Assembly: GCF_019931065.1 (NCBI RefSeq)
Contig: NZ_JAIOUQ010000002.1
Location: forward strand, 27,636 to 91,635
Direction: 5' to 3'
DNA length: 64,000 nt
From: Methanobacterium spitsbergense
Lineage (GTDB): Archaea > Methanobacteriota > Methanobacteria > Methanobacteriales > Methanobacteriaceae
Shown: one piece after another, positions 1-7,842 of the stretch
How positions within the stretch are numbered: position 1 is the stretch's first letter
Layout: each line of letters starts with the position of its first letter
Position numbers and translations under genes: made by a program
The notes under the pieces: generated by a model
Told to the model about the DNA's origin: nothing
The model's database searches: none
The model's input: the letters and a program-made list of their open reading frames with translations, nothing else

Positions 1-879
1 GATGTTAGAGTAGTAGATATTAAATGGGAGGGTTATACTTCTGAACCATATTACACTGAGAAATTGACATTGGATTTAAGGGTGGCAGAGAATTGTAGAA
101 AGGCAACTGAAGGTATGGATCATGTTTTTCATCTTGCCGCTAATATGGGTGGTATTGGTTTCATTACAGAGGTTGGTGCAGAAATTATGCACGATAGCGT
201 ACTCATGAATACTAATATGTTACAAGCATCATTGAATAATAATATAGAACGATTTTTTTTCTCTTCATCCGCTTGTATTTATCCCACATACCTTCAGGAA
301 GATTCTGATAACCCTGGTTTAAAGGAGGAAGATGCTTATCCTGCAGACCCTGATGATTTTTATGGCTGGGAGAAACTTTACACAGAAAAAATGTGTGAAG
401 CTTATCAAAGAGATTACGATCTAGAGGTTAGAGTTGCCCGTTTCCATAATATCTATGGTCCTGAGGGTACTTATGATGGGGGAAGAGAAAAGTCACCAGC
501 AGCACTTTGTCGTAAGGTAGCACAGACATCTAATCCTGGAACAATTGAAATATGGGGTGATGGTGAACAGAGCAGATCTTATTGTTATATCGATGATTGT
601 ATAGAAGGAATCCTCCGTTTGATGAAATCTGATTTTAATCAACCCCTAAATATAGGATCAGACCGTTTAATTACTATAAATGAGATTGCAGATTTAATTA
701 TTGACATATCTGGAAAAGATATAGAAAAAAAATATGATCTATCTGCCCCACAGGGAGTTCGAGGACGAAATGCAGATTTAACTCTTATAAAAAAGATTTT
801 AGGCTGGGAACCCCAAATCCCTTTAGAAAAAGGTTTCAATGAAACTTATAACTGGATTAATGAGCAAGTAAATAAATAA
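1..879 (+). CDS. NAD-dependent epimerase, GDP-mannose 3,5-epimerase-like (5' end outside window)
   Basis: The reading frame is open from the first base, so the gene begins upstream of the window and the N-terminal Rossmann glycine motif is missing. What remains is the bulk of an extended short-chain dehydrogenase/epimerase. It shows a DxR-type nucleotide-binding segment near the start, the SSACIYP stretch holding the active-site Ser, and the catalytic YxxxK as YGWEK, followed by RFHNIYGP and the substrate-loop GDGEQSRSYCYIDD. These match GDP-mannose 3,5-epimerase and related sugar-nucleotide epimerases more closely than GalE. The expected role is making a nucleotide sugar for surface polysaccharide in the cytoplasm. 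Family assignment is strong; the exact sugar is inferred. Confidence 0.85.
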   Translation, partial: DVRVVDIKWEGYTSEPYYTEKLTLDLRVAENCRKATEGMDHVFHLAANMGGIGFITEVGAEIMHDSVLMNTNMLQASLNNNIERFFFSSSACIYPTYLQEDSDNPGLKEEDAYPADPDDFYGWEKLYTEKMCEAYQRDYDLEVRVARFHNIYGPEGTYDGGREKSPAALCRKVAQTSNPGTIEIWGDGEQSRSYCYIDDCIEGILRLMKSDFNQPLNIGSDRLITINEIADLIIDISGKDIEKKYDLSAPQGVRGRNADLTLIKKILGWEPQIPLEKGFNETYNWINEQVNK

Positions 880-885
880 TAATAT

Positions 886-1014
886 TCATAAATATTGTCC
901 ATAGTTAATATTTGAACAGCCACCATCTTCATTAAGCTTATCATTGCAATTCACTAACACTTCAAATTCTAAACAGGAAAATATTTCCTCTTTTTTTCTA
1001 TTTGTTAAATCCAA
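886..1014 (-). CDS. Possible short ORF, TTG start, unknown
   Basis: This is a 42-codon minus-strand frame starting at TTG and ending just after the epimerase stop. The frame stays open upstream to a stop at about 1036. The product has three cysteines, in FSCLEFEVLVNC and GGCS. No ribosome binding site is visible, so it may be chance. It is listed because nothing else explains 880-1040. Confidence 0.15.
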   Translation of the reverse strand: MDLTNRKKEEIFSCLEFEVLVNCNDKLNEDGGCSNINYGQYL

Positions 1015-1041
1015 GTTTGTTTTCTGAATTGGCTATAACAT

Positions 1042-1316
1042 ACATTTAATATTGAAAAATTCTCTAAAAAGTTGGATAAATACTATGAATTAGAATTAGA
1101 TAACTTTTTGGCAGAATAAAGAAGAATAAAGTGGATATTAAATCCCGAAATAACTATCAAACGCTTAAAGACGAGCTTGAAAAGAGTATAAATGTCATTA
1201 ATCCCATGCTCCAAAAAATAAAGGAAACTACTAACGAGATTGATCAAATGGTCTATGAGTTTTACGGTTTTACTGATGAAGAGATAAAAATTATTGAAGA
1301 ATCATTATATATTTGA
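1042..1316 (+). pseudogene. C-terminal remnant of a type II restriction-modification/DNA methylase protein
   Basis: Two overlapping frames read as one protein tail. The first, 1042-1116, ends in DNFLAE then TAA. The second continues from about 1116 with IKKNKVDIKS and runs to 1316, ending EIDQMVYEFYGFTDEEIKIIE. That last pattern (EIDxxVYExYGxTxEEI) is characteristic of the C-terminus of TaqI/Eco57I-type restriction-methylase proteins. A one-base shift near 1114-1118 separates the halves, and no methylase catalytic motif lies upstream, so this is a decayed 3' end. A GTG at 1131 could still start a 61-residue peptide, but I see no reason to think it is functional. It suggests a defence locus once stood here. 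Confidence 0.6.
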
Positions 1317-1359
1317 TAGAACTATTTCAATAATATTGACCGAATAGGAGTGAGTTTAG

Positions 1360-1581
1360 ATGGAAGAAAATGAAATGAAAATCATGAAAATAGTAAATCA
1401 AGCTAATAATGGAATATCTGAAAAAGACTTAGCAGGAAAATTAAAAATTAAATGTCCTATTCTAAGATCCTATATCCACGACCTAAGACATAAAAGACAC
1501 ATTAAATATAATGGAAAAACCGCAGATGGCCACATTATAGAGCTCACTCGTGAAGGAAAAGAGTTAGTAGAAAGAATATAA
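1360..1581 (+). CDS. Small winged-helix DNA-binding protein
   Basis: A 73-residue basic protein. It has a helix-turn-helix-like segment (GISEKDLAGKLKIKCPILRSYIHDLRH) followed by a beta-wing-like stretch (KYNGKTADGHIIELTREGKEL), the usual layout of a minimal winged-helix domain. There is no sensor or enzymatic domain. A purine-rich AGGAGTG sequence lies about 8 bases before the ATG. It follows the restriction-modification remnant by 43 bases and may once have controlled it. Its target is unknown. The fold call comes from the pattern of hydrophobics and length only. Confidence 0.6.
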   Translation: MEENEMKIMKIVNQANNGISEKDLAGKLKIKCPILRSYIHDLRHKRHIKYNGKTADGHIIELTREGKELVERI

Positions 1582-1636
1582 AAGACCAGTAAATGTGAGC
1601 AATATTATTATATGCACTATTATAAACTGTTTTTTG

Positions 1637-1667
1637 GTGATTATAATCACAAAATCTTTATAAAAAG
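1637..1667 (+). promoter_or_regulatory. Probable histone promoter with perfect 14-bp palindrome
   Basis: The palindrome GTGATTATAATCAC (1637-1650) lies directly in front of a TATA-like sequence, CTTTATAAAAAG (about 1656-1667). This sits where the BRE would be, about 80 bases before the histone start. The position suggests a regulator or dimer-binding site overlapping the TBP/TFB site. Promoter use is inferred. Confidence 0.45.
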
Positions 1668-1745
1668 TATATATCGTTATGAAAATCCATTAAAATTCAA
1701 TGTATTTAAATAAAATGAGGCTGTTAACTATATATGGTGATAAAT

Positions 1746-1958
1746 ATGGGTGAACTATCAATAGCACCAATAAGAAGAATAATAAAAAATGCAGATGCAA
1801 ATATAAGAATCAGTGAGGATTCAAAAGAAGCTTTAGGAAAAGTTTTAGAACAATATGGAGAAGATATTTCCAAACAAGCAATTCTACTTGCAAAACACGC
1901 TGGAAGAACAACTATTAAAGCAGTAGATATTGAACTAGCAATTAAAGAAATAGATTAA
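1746..1958 (+). CDS. Archaeal histone (HMf family)
   Basis: The protein is about 70 residues, the standard length of an archaeal histone. It opens GELSIAPIRRIIKNADA, continues with a central DSKEALGKVLEQYGEDISKQAILLAKHAGRTTIK and ends AVDIELAIKEID, which is the complete three-helix histone fold. I chose the ATG at 1746 over the in-frame ATG at 1734 because GGTGA at 1736-1740 is then correctly spaced and the start matches family members. It packages and wraps DNA as dimers. The usual Gly before RIIK is replaced by Arg (APIRRII), and R/K-rich DNA contacts are kept (HAGRTTIK). It stands alone with its own likely promoter and palindrome upstream. Confidence 0.95.
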   Translation: MGELSIAPIRRIIKNADANIRISEDSKEALGKVLEQYGEDISKQAILLAKHAGRTTIKAVDIELAIKEID

Positions 1959-2007
1959 ATAATACTATTAATTTATTTTTATTTGTTTTTAATGGAAAGA
2001 TGACATT

Positions 2008-2030
2008 AGGGTTCCCGGGGGGGGTTCCCT
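2008..2030. other. GC-rich inverted structure after histone gene
   Basis: This is an isolated GC block in AT-rich DNA. The outer arms AGGG (2008-2011) and CCCT (2027-2030) and inner arms CCC (2014-2016) and GGG (2022-2024) could form an interrupted hairpin, and there is a run of eight G (2017-2024). It lies 50 bases after the histone stop. No T run follows, so it is not a classical terminator. Confidence 0.3.
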
Positions 2031-2096
2031 AAATAATCAAATGATATTCTGAAACCTATATTTTAACAGTTATAAAATACAATTATTATAATTAAT

Positions 2097-2255
2097 ATCA
2101 AATGTCCCCGTTGTGGATTTGAAGGTCAAAAAAACCGTTACATCCATCCAATACGTTCAAAAGACAGAGATTCAGAACCAAAAGGTAAAAAATATCTTAC
2201 TATCATTGTTACCGAGTACTATTGTCCTGAATGTAAAAAATGGTTTAAAATTTAG
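2097..2255 (+). CDS. Small zinc-ribbon protein, start codon unclear
   Basis: A frame of about 52 residues encodes two knuckles, CPRCGFEG near the start and YYCPECKKWFK at the end. Between them lies a basic segment HPIRSKDRDSEPKGKKY, so it looks like a complete rubredoxin/zinc-ribbon-type miniprotein. No ATG, GTG or TTG exists between the upstream stop (2073-2075) and the first cysteine codon. Only ATT, ATA or ATC codons are available (2085-2099). Either a rare start is used, or the start was lost. A TATA-like TTATAAAATA at about 2070 fits a near-leaderless transcript. The function is unknown; nucleic-acid binding is plausible for such ribbons. Confidence 0.5.
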   Translation: MKCPRCGFEGQKNRYIHPIRSKDRDSEPKGKKYLTIIVTEYYCPECKKWFKI

Positions 2256-2333
2256 TTCATTAAACTTTTGAGTATTCAGTTTATAGAAAATATTAATTAA
2301 TAAACCCTCCAAGTATTTTATGGAGGGAGATAT

Positions 2334-2603
2334 ATGCCAAGAATGTCTTCAGTTTATTTAGAGATAGATGAATTTGAAATTACTGACGTAACTCATCATT
2401 ATTATGCAAATGGAAAAGCACATTTTAAGTTTAACAGAAATACTAGCAATGATAGAATATACATTCATCTAAAAAGTAAAGAGGATCAAAGGATGAAGTT
2501 AATTTATAATGAGGAAAATGATACTATACGAGTTGACTCACATCTCACTCTAATATCAATAACTTGTAAAGATGGAATTATAACAGCAAATATGGAAAAA
2601 TAG
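2334..2603 (+). CDS. Hypothetical protein, beta-rich, 89 residues
   Basis: The ATG is preceded by a strong GGAGGGA Shine-Dalgarno. The product (starts MPRMSSVYLEIDEFEITD) alternates hydrophobic and polar residues in a way typical of beta strands and has no signal peptide, membrane segment or cysteine pair (one Cys near the end). I do not recognise a family. It stands alone between the zinc-ribbon ORF and the ATPase pair and shares their orientation. Confidence 0.6.
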   Translation: MPRMSSVYLEIDEFEITDVTHHYYANGKAHFKFNRNTSNDRIYIHLKSKEDQRMKLIYNEENDTIRVDSHLTLISITCKDGIITANMEK

Positions 2604-2782
2604 CTTGTTTTTCGAATGATCAATGGATAAAATACATATTCTTTAGATTTACGGATTTCTTAAAGAATATATCAGTATCATTATAAAAAAATATTAATAA
2701 AGATTTATTAAAATGATATATCATAATATAATCTAATTTAATTTTTATTTACTATTATTTCTATTATAATGGAGGTATTATC

Positions 2783-2956
2783 ATAGAAAAAAGCGTGAGT
2801 GTTCCAAAAACTGTTTTAGAGGATGTTTGGGCAGAAACCTTAAAGAAACTTAAGGATAATCCAGATTTTAACTTGGAAACTGTTGAAAAGATAGAATCCA
2901 TGGTTCAAGAAGGGATGATAATTCCTAACGATATTATTGATCTTTTAACGGGTTAG
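2783..2956 (+). CDS. Small helical protein upstream of ATPase, apparent ATA start
   Basis: This open frame ends at TAG, just before the ATPase start region. A GGAGG at 2771-2775 lies 7 bases before an ATA codon, giving a 57-residue product (translated IEKSVSVPKTVLEDVWAETL...). The alternative GTG at 2795 is 19 bases from the Shine-Dalgarno. The product is acidic, helical and ends IIPNDIIDLLTG; I know no family for it. Tight coupling to the ATPase argues for a two-gene operon in which this could be a subunit, adaptor or antitoxin-like partner. That role is inferred from position alone. Confidence 0.5.
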   Translation: MEKSVSVPKTVLEDVWAETLKKLKDNPDFNLETVEKIESMVQEGMIIPNDIIDLLTG

Positions 2957-2968
2957 GTGTTGTATTCT

Positions 2969-5431
2969 ATGAAACTGCTTGAACTTGAGATTCATAATTT
3001 CAGAGGGATAAGAAACCTTACAATTAAACCAGAGGGAAAAAACTTCTTGATCTACGGTCCTAATGGCTCCGGTAAAAGTGCTGTTGTGGATGCATTAGAT
3101 TTTCTTTTAACGGGACAGATATCCCGTATGACCGGTAAGGGAACCAAGGGTATTACTTTAAAAAAACATGGCCATCATATTGATTATTCAGCCGAAGATA
3201 CAGATGTTAAAGCAATGGTCCAGATTCATGGTGTTGAAGAACCTATTGAAATTAAACGAAACCTTTCAAGTCCAAATGATTTGATATGTGATGATTCCGT
3301 TAAAGAGGTGATAAACCCTGTTTTAGAACTTGCTAGTCGAGGTCAGCATGTTTTAACCCGGCGCGAAATACTTAACTACGTCAATGCCGACTCAAATACA
3401 CGTGGCAAACAGATACAAACTCTTCTTAAGATTACAGATGTTGAAGAAACACGTATGAAATTATTAAAAGTCAGAAATACTCTAAAAAGTAATTATCAGG
3501 CAGCTAAAAATTCCAGAAATACCATATCTGCAGCTATTAATTCTAATGTTGGAATAAATAGCTTTGATGAAGATAAAATACTTGATTTTGTAAATCTAAA
3601 AAGGAAAATTTTAGGCAGAACACCCATAGAAGAACTTAAATCAGATAAATTAAAAGAAAATCTAGAATCTCAAAGTTTACCCTCAGATATGGGAATAAAC
3701 ACTCGTTTATTAAAAAATGATATTGATAAACTTCAGATCATAAAATCAGTTGAAAATAGAGAGAATATACGTAATATAGACGTTGAATTACGTGACTTAA
3801 AGGCTAAAATATCTTCTGACCACAATATGAAAGATGCATTAGATCATCTTAGACTATCAAGATTAGGATTGGATTTATTAGGTCATGATGGTAGCTGTCC
3901 ACTTTGTGATACCCTATGGGAAACCGATAATCTTAAGGAACATTTAAAAAATAAGATAGAAGTTCTAACATATGCAGCAGAAAATTTGGATAGAATGATT
4001 AAATTATCAGATGAGTTAATCATAGAAGTGAATCAAGTACTTGCAAGTTTGAATGAAATAATAAAATCAGCTGAGATATTAGAATTAAAGGAAGAAATAA
4101 ACATTTTGAAGAATTGGTTTAATGATTTAGAAATACTTTTATCTGTTCTTGAGGGTGATAACTATCCTGATCCCCGATTTAATGGTCACTTAATAGAAGT
4201 TCTTCTAGCACCAGTAAATTTACAGGTTATTTTAGATAATATTTATTCTGCGGCTATTGAAATTTCACCAGAGCCATCTGATGAACAAACTGCTTGGGAT
4301 AATTTAACCAAGCTCGAGGAGAACCTCAAAAATTATGAAAAGTCAACAAATGATTGTTTAAAATCATTTGAATCATATAAAAAAGGGGAAATTCTTTTAA
4401 ACACTTTTTTAGAATCTAGAAACTCCATTTTAAATAATTTATTCGCTGAGATTAAAGATCGTTTTGTTGAACTCTATAGGCAACTTCATGGATTTGATGA
4501 AATGGAGTTTAATGCCCTTTTAGTTTCAGAAGGTGCAGGAGTAGATTTTAAGGTTGATTTTCATGGCAGAGGAGTAAATCCTCCACATGCACTTCACAGT
4601 GAAGGACACCAGGATAGTATGGGTATTTGCTTGTATCTTGCACTTGCAGAAAGGCTCACACAAGGATTTATTGATCTCATAATCTTGGATGATGTGATGA
4701 TGAGTGTTGATGCACCACACAGAAGAGAGATATGTAATCTGTTAGCTAACTTCTTCAAGGGAAGACAATTCTTTATTACCACCCATGACCAGACATGGGC
4801 AAGGCAACTGCAATCAGAAGGTGTTATCACATCCAAGAATAGGATTGAATTCTCTAACTGGACTATTGAAAACGGTCCTTCTATGAATATATTAGGAGAT
4901 ATATGGGAAGTAATAGAAAATGATCTTGATAGAAATGATATACCTTCAGCTGCTGCCAAACTCAGAAGAGGTTCAGAAGAATATTTCAGCCAAGTTTGCG
5001 CATCATTACAAGCCCCTGTGAGGTTCAAATTTAATGGCCAGTATGAGTTGGGTGATTTGTTAAGTGGAGCAATGTCTGAATATAAAAGCCAACTTAAACA
5101 TGCTAAAACCGCTGCAAGATCCTGGGAAAATTATGATGAACTTGAAAGATTAACCGAGATTGAAGACTTTTCAAAGGAAATATTTGAAAAAATAAATTTG
5201 GAAAGATGGGCTGTAAATCCAGCTGTACATTTTAATGAAGGGACAGATTTCACACTTGAAGACTTCAAACCAGTTGTTGAAACATTCCATGACCTGTTTT
5301 CAATTTTCCAGTGTGATAAATGTGGTACTTTTATACACTTGGTTATTAATGGTCCTCGTGCAGAAGCTGTTAAATGTAATTGTGGAAACATTACATGGAA
5401 TTTAATGGATAAAAATAATAAAAATATATGA
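2969..5431 (+). CDS. Rad50/RecF-like SMC-family ATPase with zinc hook and C-terminal zinc ribbon
   Basis: About 820 residues. The N-terminus has Walker A GPNGSGKS near residues 30-37, within the RecF/Rad50 pattern ...LEIHNFRGIRNL. The middle is coiled-coil rich and carries CPLCDT near residue 310, resembling the Rad50 zinc hook. The ABC-type signature region (SEGHQDSMGICLYLALAERL) precedes Walker B LIILDDVMM, with a D-loop VDAPHR and switch His ITTHD. A C-terminal region (about 640-820) is unlike Rad50 and ends in CDKCG...CNCG, a zinc ribbon. I prefer the ATG at 2969 to the GTG at 2957 because AGGTG at 2955-2959 is then well placed. No Mre11 homologue is nearby. It may be an anti-invader ATPase rather than a repair protein; that is inference. 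Confidence 0.85.
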   Translation: MKLLELEIHNFRGIRNLTIKPEGKNFLIYGPNGSGKSAVVDALDFLLTGQISRMTGKGTKGITLKKHGHHIDYSAEDTDVKAMVQIHGVEEPIEIKRNLSSPNDLICDDSVKEVINPVLELASRGQHVLTRREILNYVNADSNTRGKQIQTLLKITDVEETRMKLLKVRNTLKSNYQAAKNSRNTISAAINSNVGINSFDEDKILDFVNLKRKILGRTPIEELKSDKLKENLESQSLPSDMGINTRLLKNDIDKLQIIKSVENRENIRNIDVELRDLKAKISSDHNMKDALDHLRLSRLGLDLLGHDGSCPLCDTLWETDNLKEHLKNKIEVLTYAAENLDRMIKLSDELIIEVNQVLASLNEIIKSAEILELKEEINILKNWFNDLEILLSVLEGDNYPDPRFNGHLIEVLLAPVNLQVILDNIYSAAIEISPEPSDEQTAWDNLTKLEENLKNYEKSTNDCLKSFESYKKGEILLNTFLESRNSILNNLFAEIKDRFVELYRQLHGFDEMEFNALLVSEGAGVDFKVDFHGRGVNPPHALHSEGHQDSMGICLYLALAERLTQGFIDLIILDDVMMSVDAPHRREICNLLANFFKGRQFFITTHDQTWARQLQSEGVITSKNRIEFSNWTIENGPSMNILGDIWEVIENDLDRNDIPSAAAKLRRGSEEYFSQVCASLQAPVRFKFNGQYELGDLLSGAMSEYKSQLKHAKTAARSWENYDELERLTEIEDFSKEIFEKINLERWAVNPAVHFNEGTDFTLEDFKPVVETFHDLFSIFQCDKCGTFIHLVINGPRAEAVKCNCGNITWNLMDKNNKNI

Positions 5432-5794
5432 AGAATTGGTCATGTCAAACTAAAAAAATAACTAGTGACCTCATGATGATGTAAAAAGTTAATTAGGACC
5501 CAGCTGACAACGCCCAATACATATATATTTAAATCCATTGTTATTCGAGAACTTAAATATCAAGTAGATCTAGCAATTTACAAAATAAATGAAAAAATTA
5601 TTAAGAATCCAAAAGATCTTTATTTTGATGATCAATCTTAATATTTTAATCAAATTATTTCAAATTATATATTCCAATCTCCTTGAATGGAAGGGTGAAA
5701 TTTATATAATGAACGAATAATATTTTTGTTAGAAGTTTGATTTCAATTAAAAAAAATTAATAAATCCTATAAAAAATTGAATTGAGGAAAATTT
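5432..5794. other. Intergenic stretch, possible gene remnant
   Basis: Mostly AT-rich. A frame of 34 codons (5537-5641, plus strand) reads VIRELKYQVDLAIYKINEKI... and ends KDLYFDDQS, but it has no ATG, GTG or TTG start and no ribosome binding site. It may be a leftover of a small helical protein. Nothing else is supported. Confidence 0.2.
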
Positions 5795-5947
5795 ATGCAA
5801 TGGAAAATATTAGAAACAACAGACAAAGAAAAATTTTATGATGAACTGAATAAATACAAGATCAATGGATGGTATATCCACCTTGAAACCTTCAGAATGG
5901 ATGGAGATCGTTGTTATATCATCTTATCCAAGGGTTTTGATATATAA
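5795..5947 (+). CDS. Small protein, 50 residues, unknown
   Basis: The ATG is preceded by GAGGA at 5784-5788. The product starts MQWKILETTDKEKFYDEL and ends in a short beta-like stretch, RCYIILSKGFDI. It is rich in aromatic residues, with no signal or membrane segment. The composition and ribosome binding site make it a credible gene; the family is not recognised. Confidence 0.5.
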   Translation: MQWKILETTDKEKFYDELNKYKINGWYIHLETFRMDGDRCYIILSKGFDI

Positions 5948-6000
5948 TGTGATTATATAGAACATATTAATAAATGAGAGAAAAAAATTGTTGGAAAGTA

Positions 6001-6096
6001 ATGGATAAATTTGAACAATTAAATAACAACAATCCTTACTGCAGGCTTATTTTTTATAGGAATAGGAATCAAAAATTTATTCTAGTAGTTACATAA
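6001..6096 (+). CDS. Possible 31-residue peptide
   Basis: An ATG frame (MDKFEQLNNNNPYCRLIFYR...) that follows the previous small gene by 53 bases. Only a weak GGAAAG lies upstream. It may be a short gene or chance; no family is recognised. Confidence 0.2.
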   Translation: MDKFEQLNNNNPYCRLIFYRNRNQKFILVVT

Positions 6097-6120
6097 AAAA
6101 AATTTAAGAGGAGAAAAAAA

Positions 6121-6237
6121 ATGTTAATCCATAACAAAGTATATAATCACAGGAAAAAACAAAAAAGACTACTTGAAAAACAAAAATTAGCTAAAAAGGG
6201 CAAAACAGCAGAAAAACATATTTATTTGGGAAGTTGA
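6121..6237 (+). CDS. Very basic 38-residue small protein
   Basis: A strong Shine-Dalgarno (AGAGGAGA, about 6107-6114) precedes ATG at 6121. The product (MLIHNKVYNHRKKQKRLLEK...) is dominated by Lys and Arg, which suggests nucleic-acid or ribosome binding. The initiation signal is good for such a short frame. The function is unknown. Confidence 0.45.
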   Translation: MLIHNKVYNHRKKQKRLLEKQKLAKKGKTAEKHIYLGS

Positions 6238-6416
6238 ATGATAAAACAAAATAAATTATATATTGAATATTTTTTTTAAATAGGATCGAATGAAATTAAT
6301 AATTTTATAAAAAAATATAATCCAAAGAATATCCCTAGTAATTATAATGATGAATTCAGATATGTAAAAATAAATTAAGAAGATAGTTACATAAAAGTAT
6401 CAGGGGATGTTAAGAA

Positions 6417-6629
6417 ATGTTTGTAGATTGGGTTTTAATTTCATATATGGATCAATCTGAATTATTATTGAAAAGAAGTGGGAAATTTAATGATAACATT
6501 ATTATTGGTATTGAAATAAATGAAAAAAATAATCTTATCAAAGTTGCAGTAGATAATGAAAATATTGTAAGTTATCCCATGGCAAATATGGTTAGTTATA
6601 CTTATTCTCGCCTAAATGAAGAGAAATAA
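6417..6629 (+). CDS. Hypothetical protein, 60-70 residues
   Basis: The start could be ATG 6417 (70 residues; a GGGGAT lies 10 bases before it) or the internal ATG 6447 (60 residues, beginning MDQSELLLKRSGKFND). The core reads like a small beta-barrel (IIIGIEINEKNNLIKVAVDN), without cysteines or membrane segments. The family is not recognised. It is the last of a run of small plus-strand genes before convergent tfe. Confidence 0.4.
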   Translation: MFVDWVLISYMDQSELLLKRSGKFNDNIIIGIEINEKNNLIKVAVDNENIVSYPMANMVSYTYSRLNEEK

Positions 6630-6711
6630 TTGTTATACATTTCTTCAAGTAAAAATACAAACTATATGCCAATTTGGTTTAAAAATTTTTTAATAAATTC
6701 TATAAATTAGT

Positions 6712-7242
6712 TTAATTTATATAACTTAAGTATTCTGTTTTTATTTTACTCATAGATTCATATTTGGCTTTCTTATTTAATAGTTCCCCTATTATTAAAG
6801 TATTGTCTTGATATTCAAGTGATTCACCACATTTTGGGCATATAAAGTTGTATTCTGAAGCATTTTCATATATGTATCTGTGACCATTGGCCTTACATGC
6901 AAAGAACATATTATCTTTTTCATATTTTAGTGATCTTTCAATTTCTTTCAATAAATCTTCGTGTTTATCACTAATTATATCATTTACCTTTTTCTGGTCA
7001 AATTTCCAATTATAAATTTCAAAGTTGGTTTCAGGATCCTTAGATCTTTTATATGAAGCTACCCCTGCGTCATATAATTTATTAAGGATCTTTCTTACAA
7101 TATTTAACTTTATTTCAGTTTCTTCAGCAATAGATTCATCAGATGTTTTACCATTTAATAAACATTCAATAATCGTAATACTATTTTTTTCATCATCTGT
7201 GATGTCCATTAATAATTCTTGAACTTGTGAATTTTTTAACAT
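6712..7242 (-). CDS. tfe: Transcription factor E (TFE, TFIIE-alpha homologue)
   Basis: About 176 residues, the normal length for archaeal TFE. Residues 5-90 form the winged helix ([41 protein letters not shown]), followed by a helical linker and a C-terminal zinc-ribbon region ending [15 protein letters not shown] stabilises the open promoter complex with RNA polymerase, TBP and TFB. The ATG at 7242 is preferred over 7254 because a GGGGG block then lies five bases upstream. The first zinc knuckle is unusual: it reads [11 protein letters not shown] instead of a CxxC-type pair, so zinc binding may be weakened. It lies 124 bases downstream of rps14 on the same strand. Confidence 0.88.
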   Translation of the reverse strand: MLKNSQVQELLMDITDDEKNSITIIECLLNGKTSDESIAEETEIKLNIVRKILNKLYDAGVASYKRSKDPETNFEIYNWKFDQKKVNDIISDKHEDLLKEIERSLKYEKDNMFFACKANGHRYIYENASEYNFICPKCGESLEYQDNTLIIGELLNKKAKYESMSKIKTEYLSYIN

Positions 7243-7366
7243 ATAAACCCCCATTATAAAAAATTAATTATCTAAAATAATAATTTAAATAGAATTTAAA
7301 AATCAAATCCAACTAAAAATATTAGAATCAATTTTTTCCATTTTTGAAAGCTTATAAAATGAATTT

Positions 7367-7510
7367 CTAGTTATATTTCTTAAATCCAATTCTAGCTGCA
7401 ATTTCTCTGAAACATTGTCTGCATAACATAAGATTGTATCTTCGAACTAAAGATGAATGATCATTACATCTGCTGCATTTTCTTGAACCCTTTCCGTATT
7501 TTTTTGGCAA
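7367..7510 (-). CDS. rps14: 30S ribosomal protein S14, zinc-binding type
   Basis: The 47-residue product is MPKKYGKGSR KCSRC then a middle with SSLVRRYNLMLCRQC and tail REIAARIGFKKYN. This is the complete archaeal S14 with its CxxC...CxxC zinc site, used in the small-subunit head. It starts at TTG, supported by GGTGA four bases upstream. In archaea S14 usually sits in the spc-type ribosomal operon between L5 and S8; none of those genes is near, so this copy is relocated or extra. It is upstream of tfe in the same direction. Confidence 0.88.
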   Translation of the reverse strand: MPKKYGKGSRKCSRCNDHSSLVRRYNLMLCRQCFREIAARIGFKKYN

Positions 7511-7842
7511 TTTGTCACCTATTTTTGTAAAAATAGCGAATAATTAAAATAAATATTAAAATAAAAAATAAGGCACCGATATTTTTGCTATCACTATATA
7601 AAGCTACGTATCAGAATCCAATATTCCATGTATAACAACCAGCTTTTAACAATACATCCGTTAAAATCTTTGTTTACTCCAAAATTCCTATAAATTCATC
7701 TAAATAATCCATATAATGAATAAAACTAAAGATTAACTATGTAACTGTACAGGTTCCTATTGATTAAGATAACTGAACATATTCCCTATTGAGATAGAGG
7801 TCACATAAGAACAAAATAAAAAAAATAAAATGAATTCAAAAG
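7511..7842. other. AT-rich intergenic region
   Basis: Holds the probable promoter region of the rps14/tfe unit and the 3' flank of the histidine kinase. No gene, hairpin or repeat was recognised. Confidence 0.4.

Noticed and set aside
639..839. Minus-strand open frame inside the epimerase gene
   Set aside because: It is a shadow of the real gene: no ribosome site, and the protein in the plus frame is clearly a known family.
1734..1745. Upstream ATG as histone start
   Set aside because: It would overlap the GGTGA ribosome site and add residues not seen in archaeal histones; ATG 1746 fits better.
2008..2030. Histone transcription terminator
   Set aside because: No T run follows and the stem is interrupted by mismatches; kept only as an unusual sequence.
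4594..5028. 144-residue minus-strand frame within the ATPase gene
   Set aside because: Overlaps the conserved Walker B region of the ATPase and has no family resemblance or start signal.
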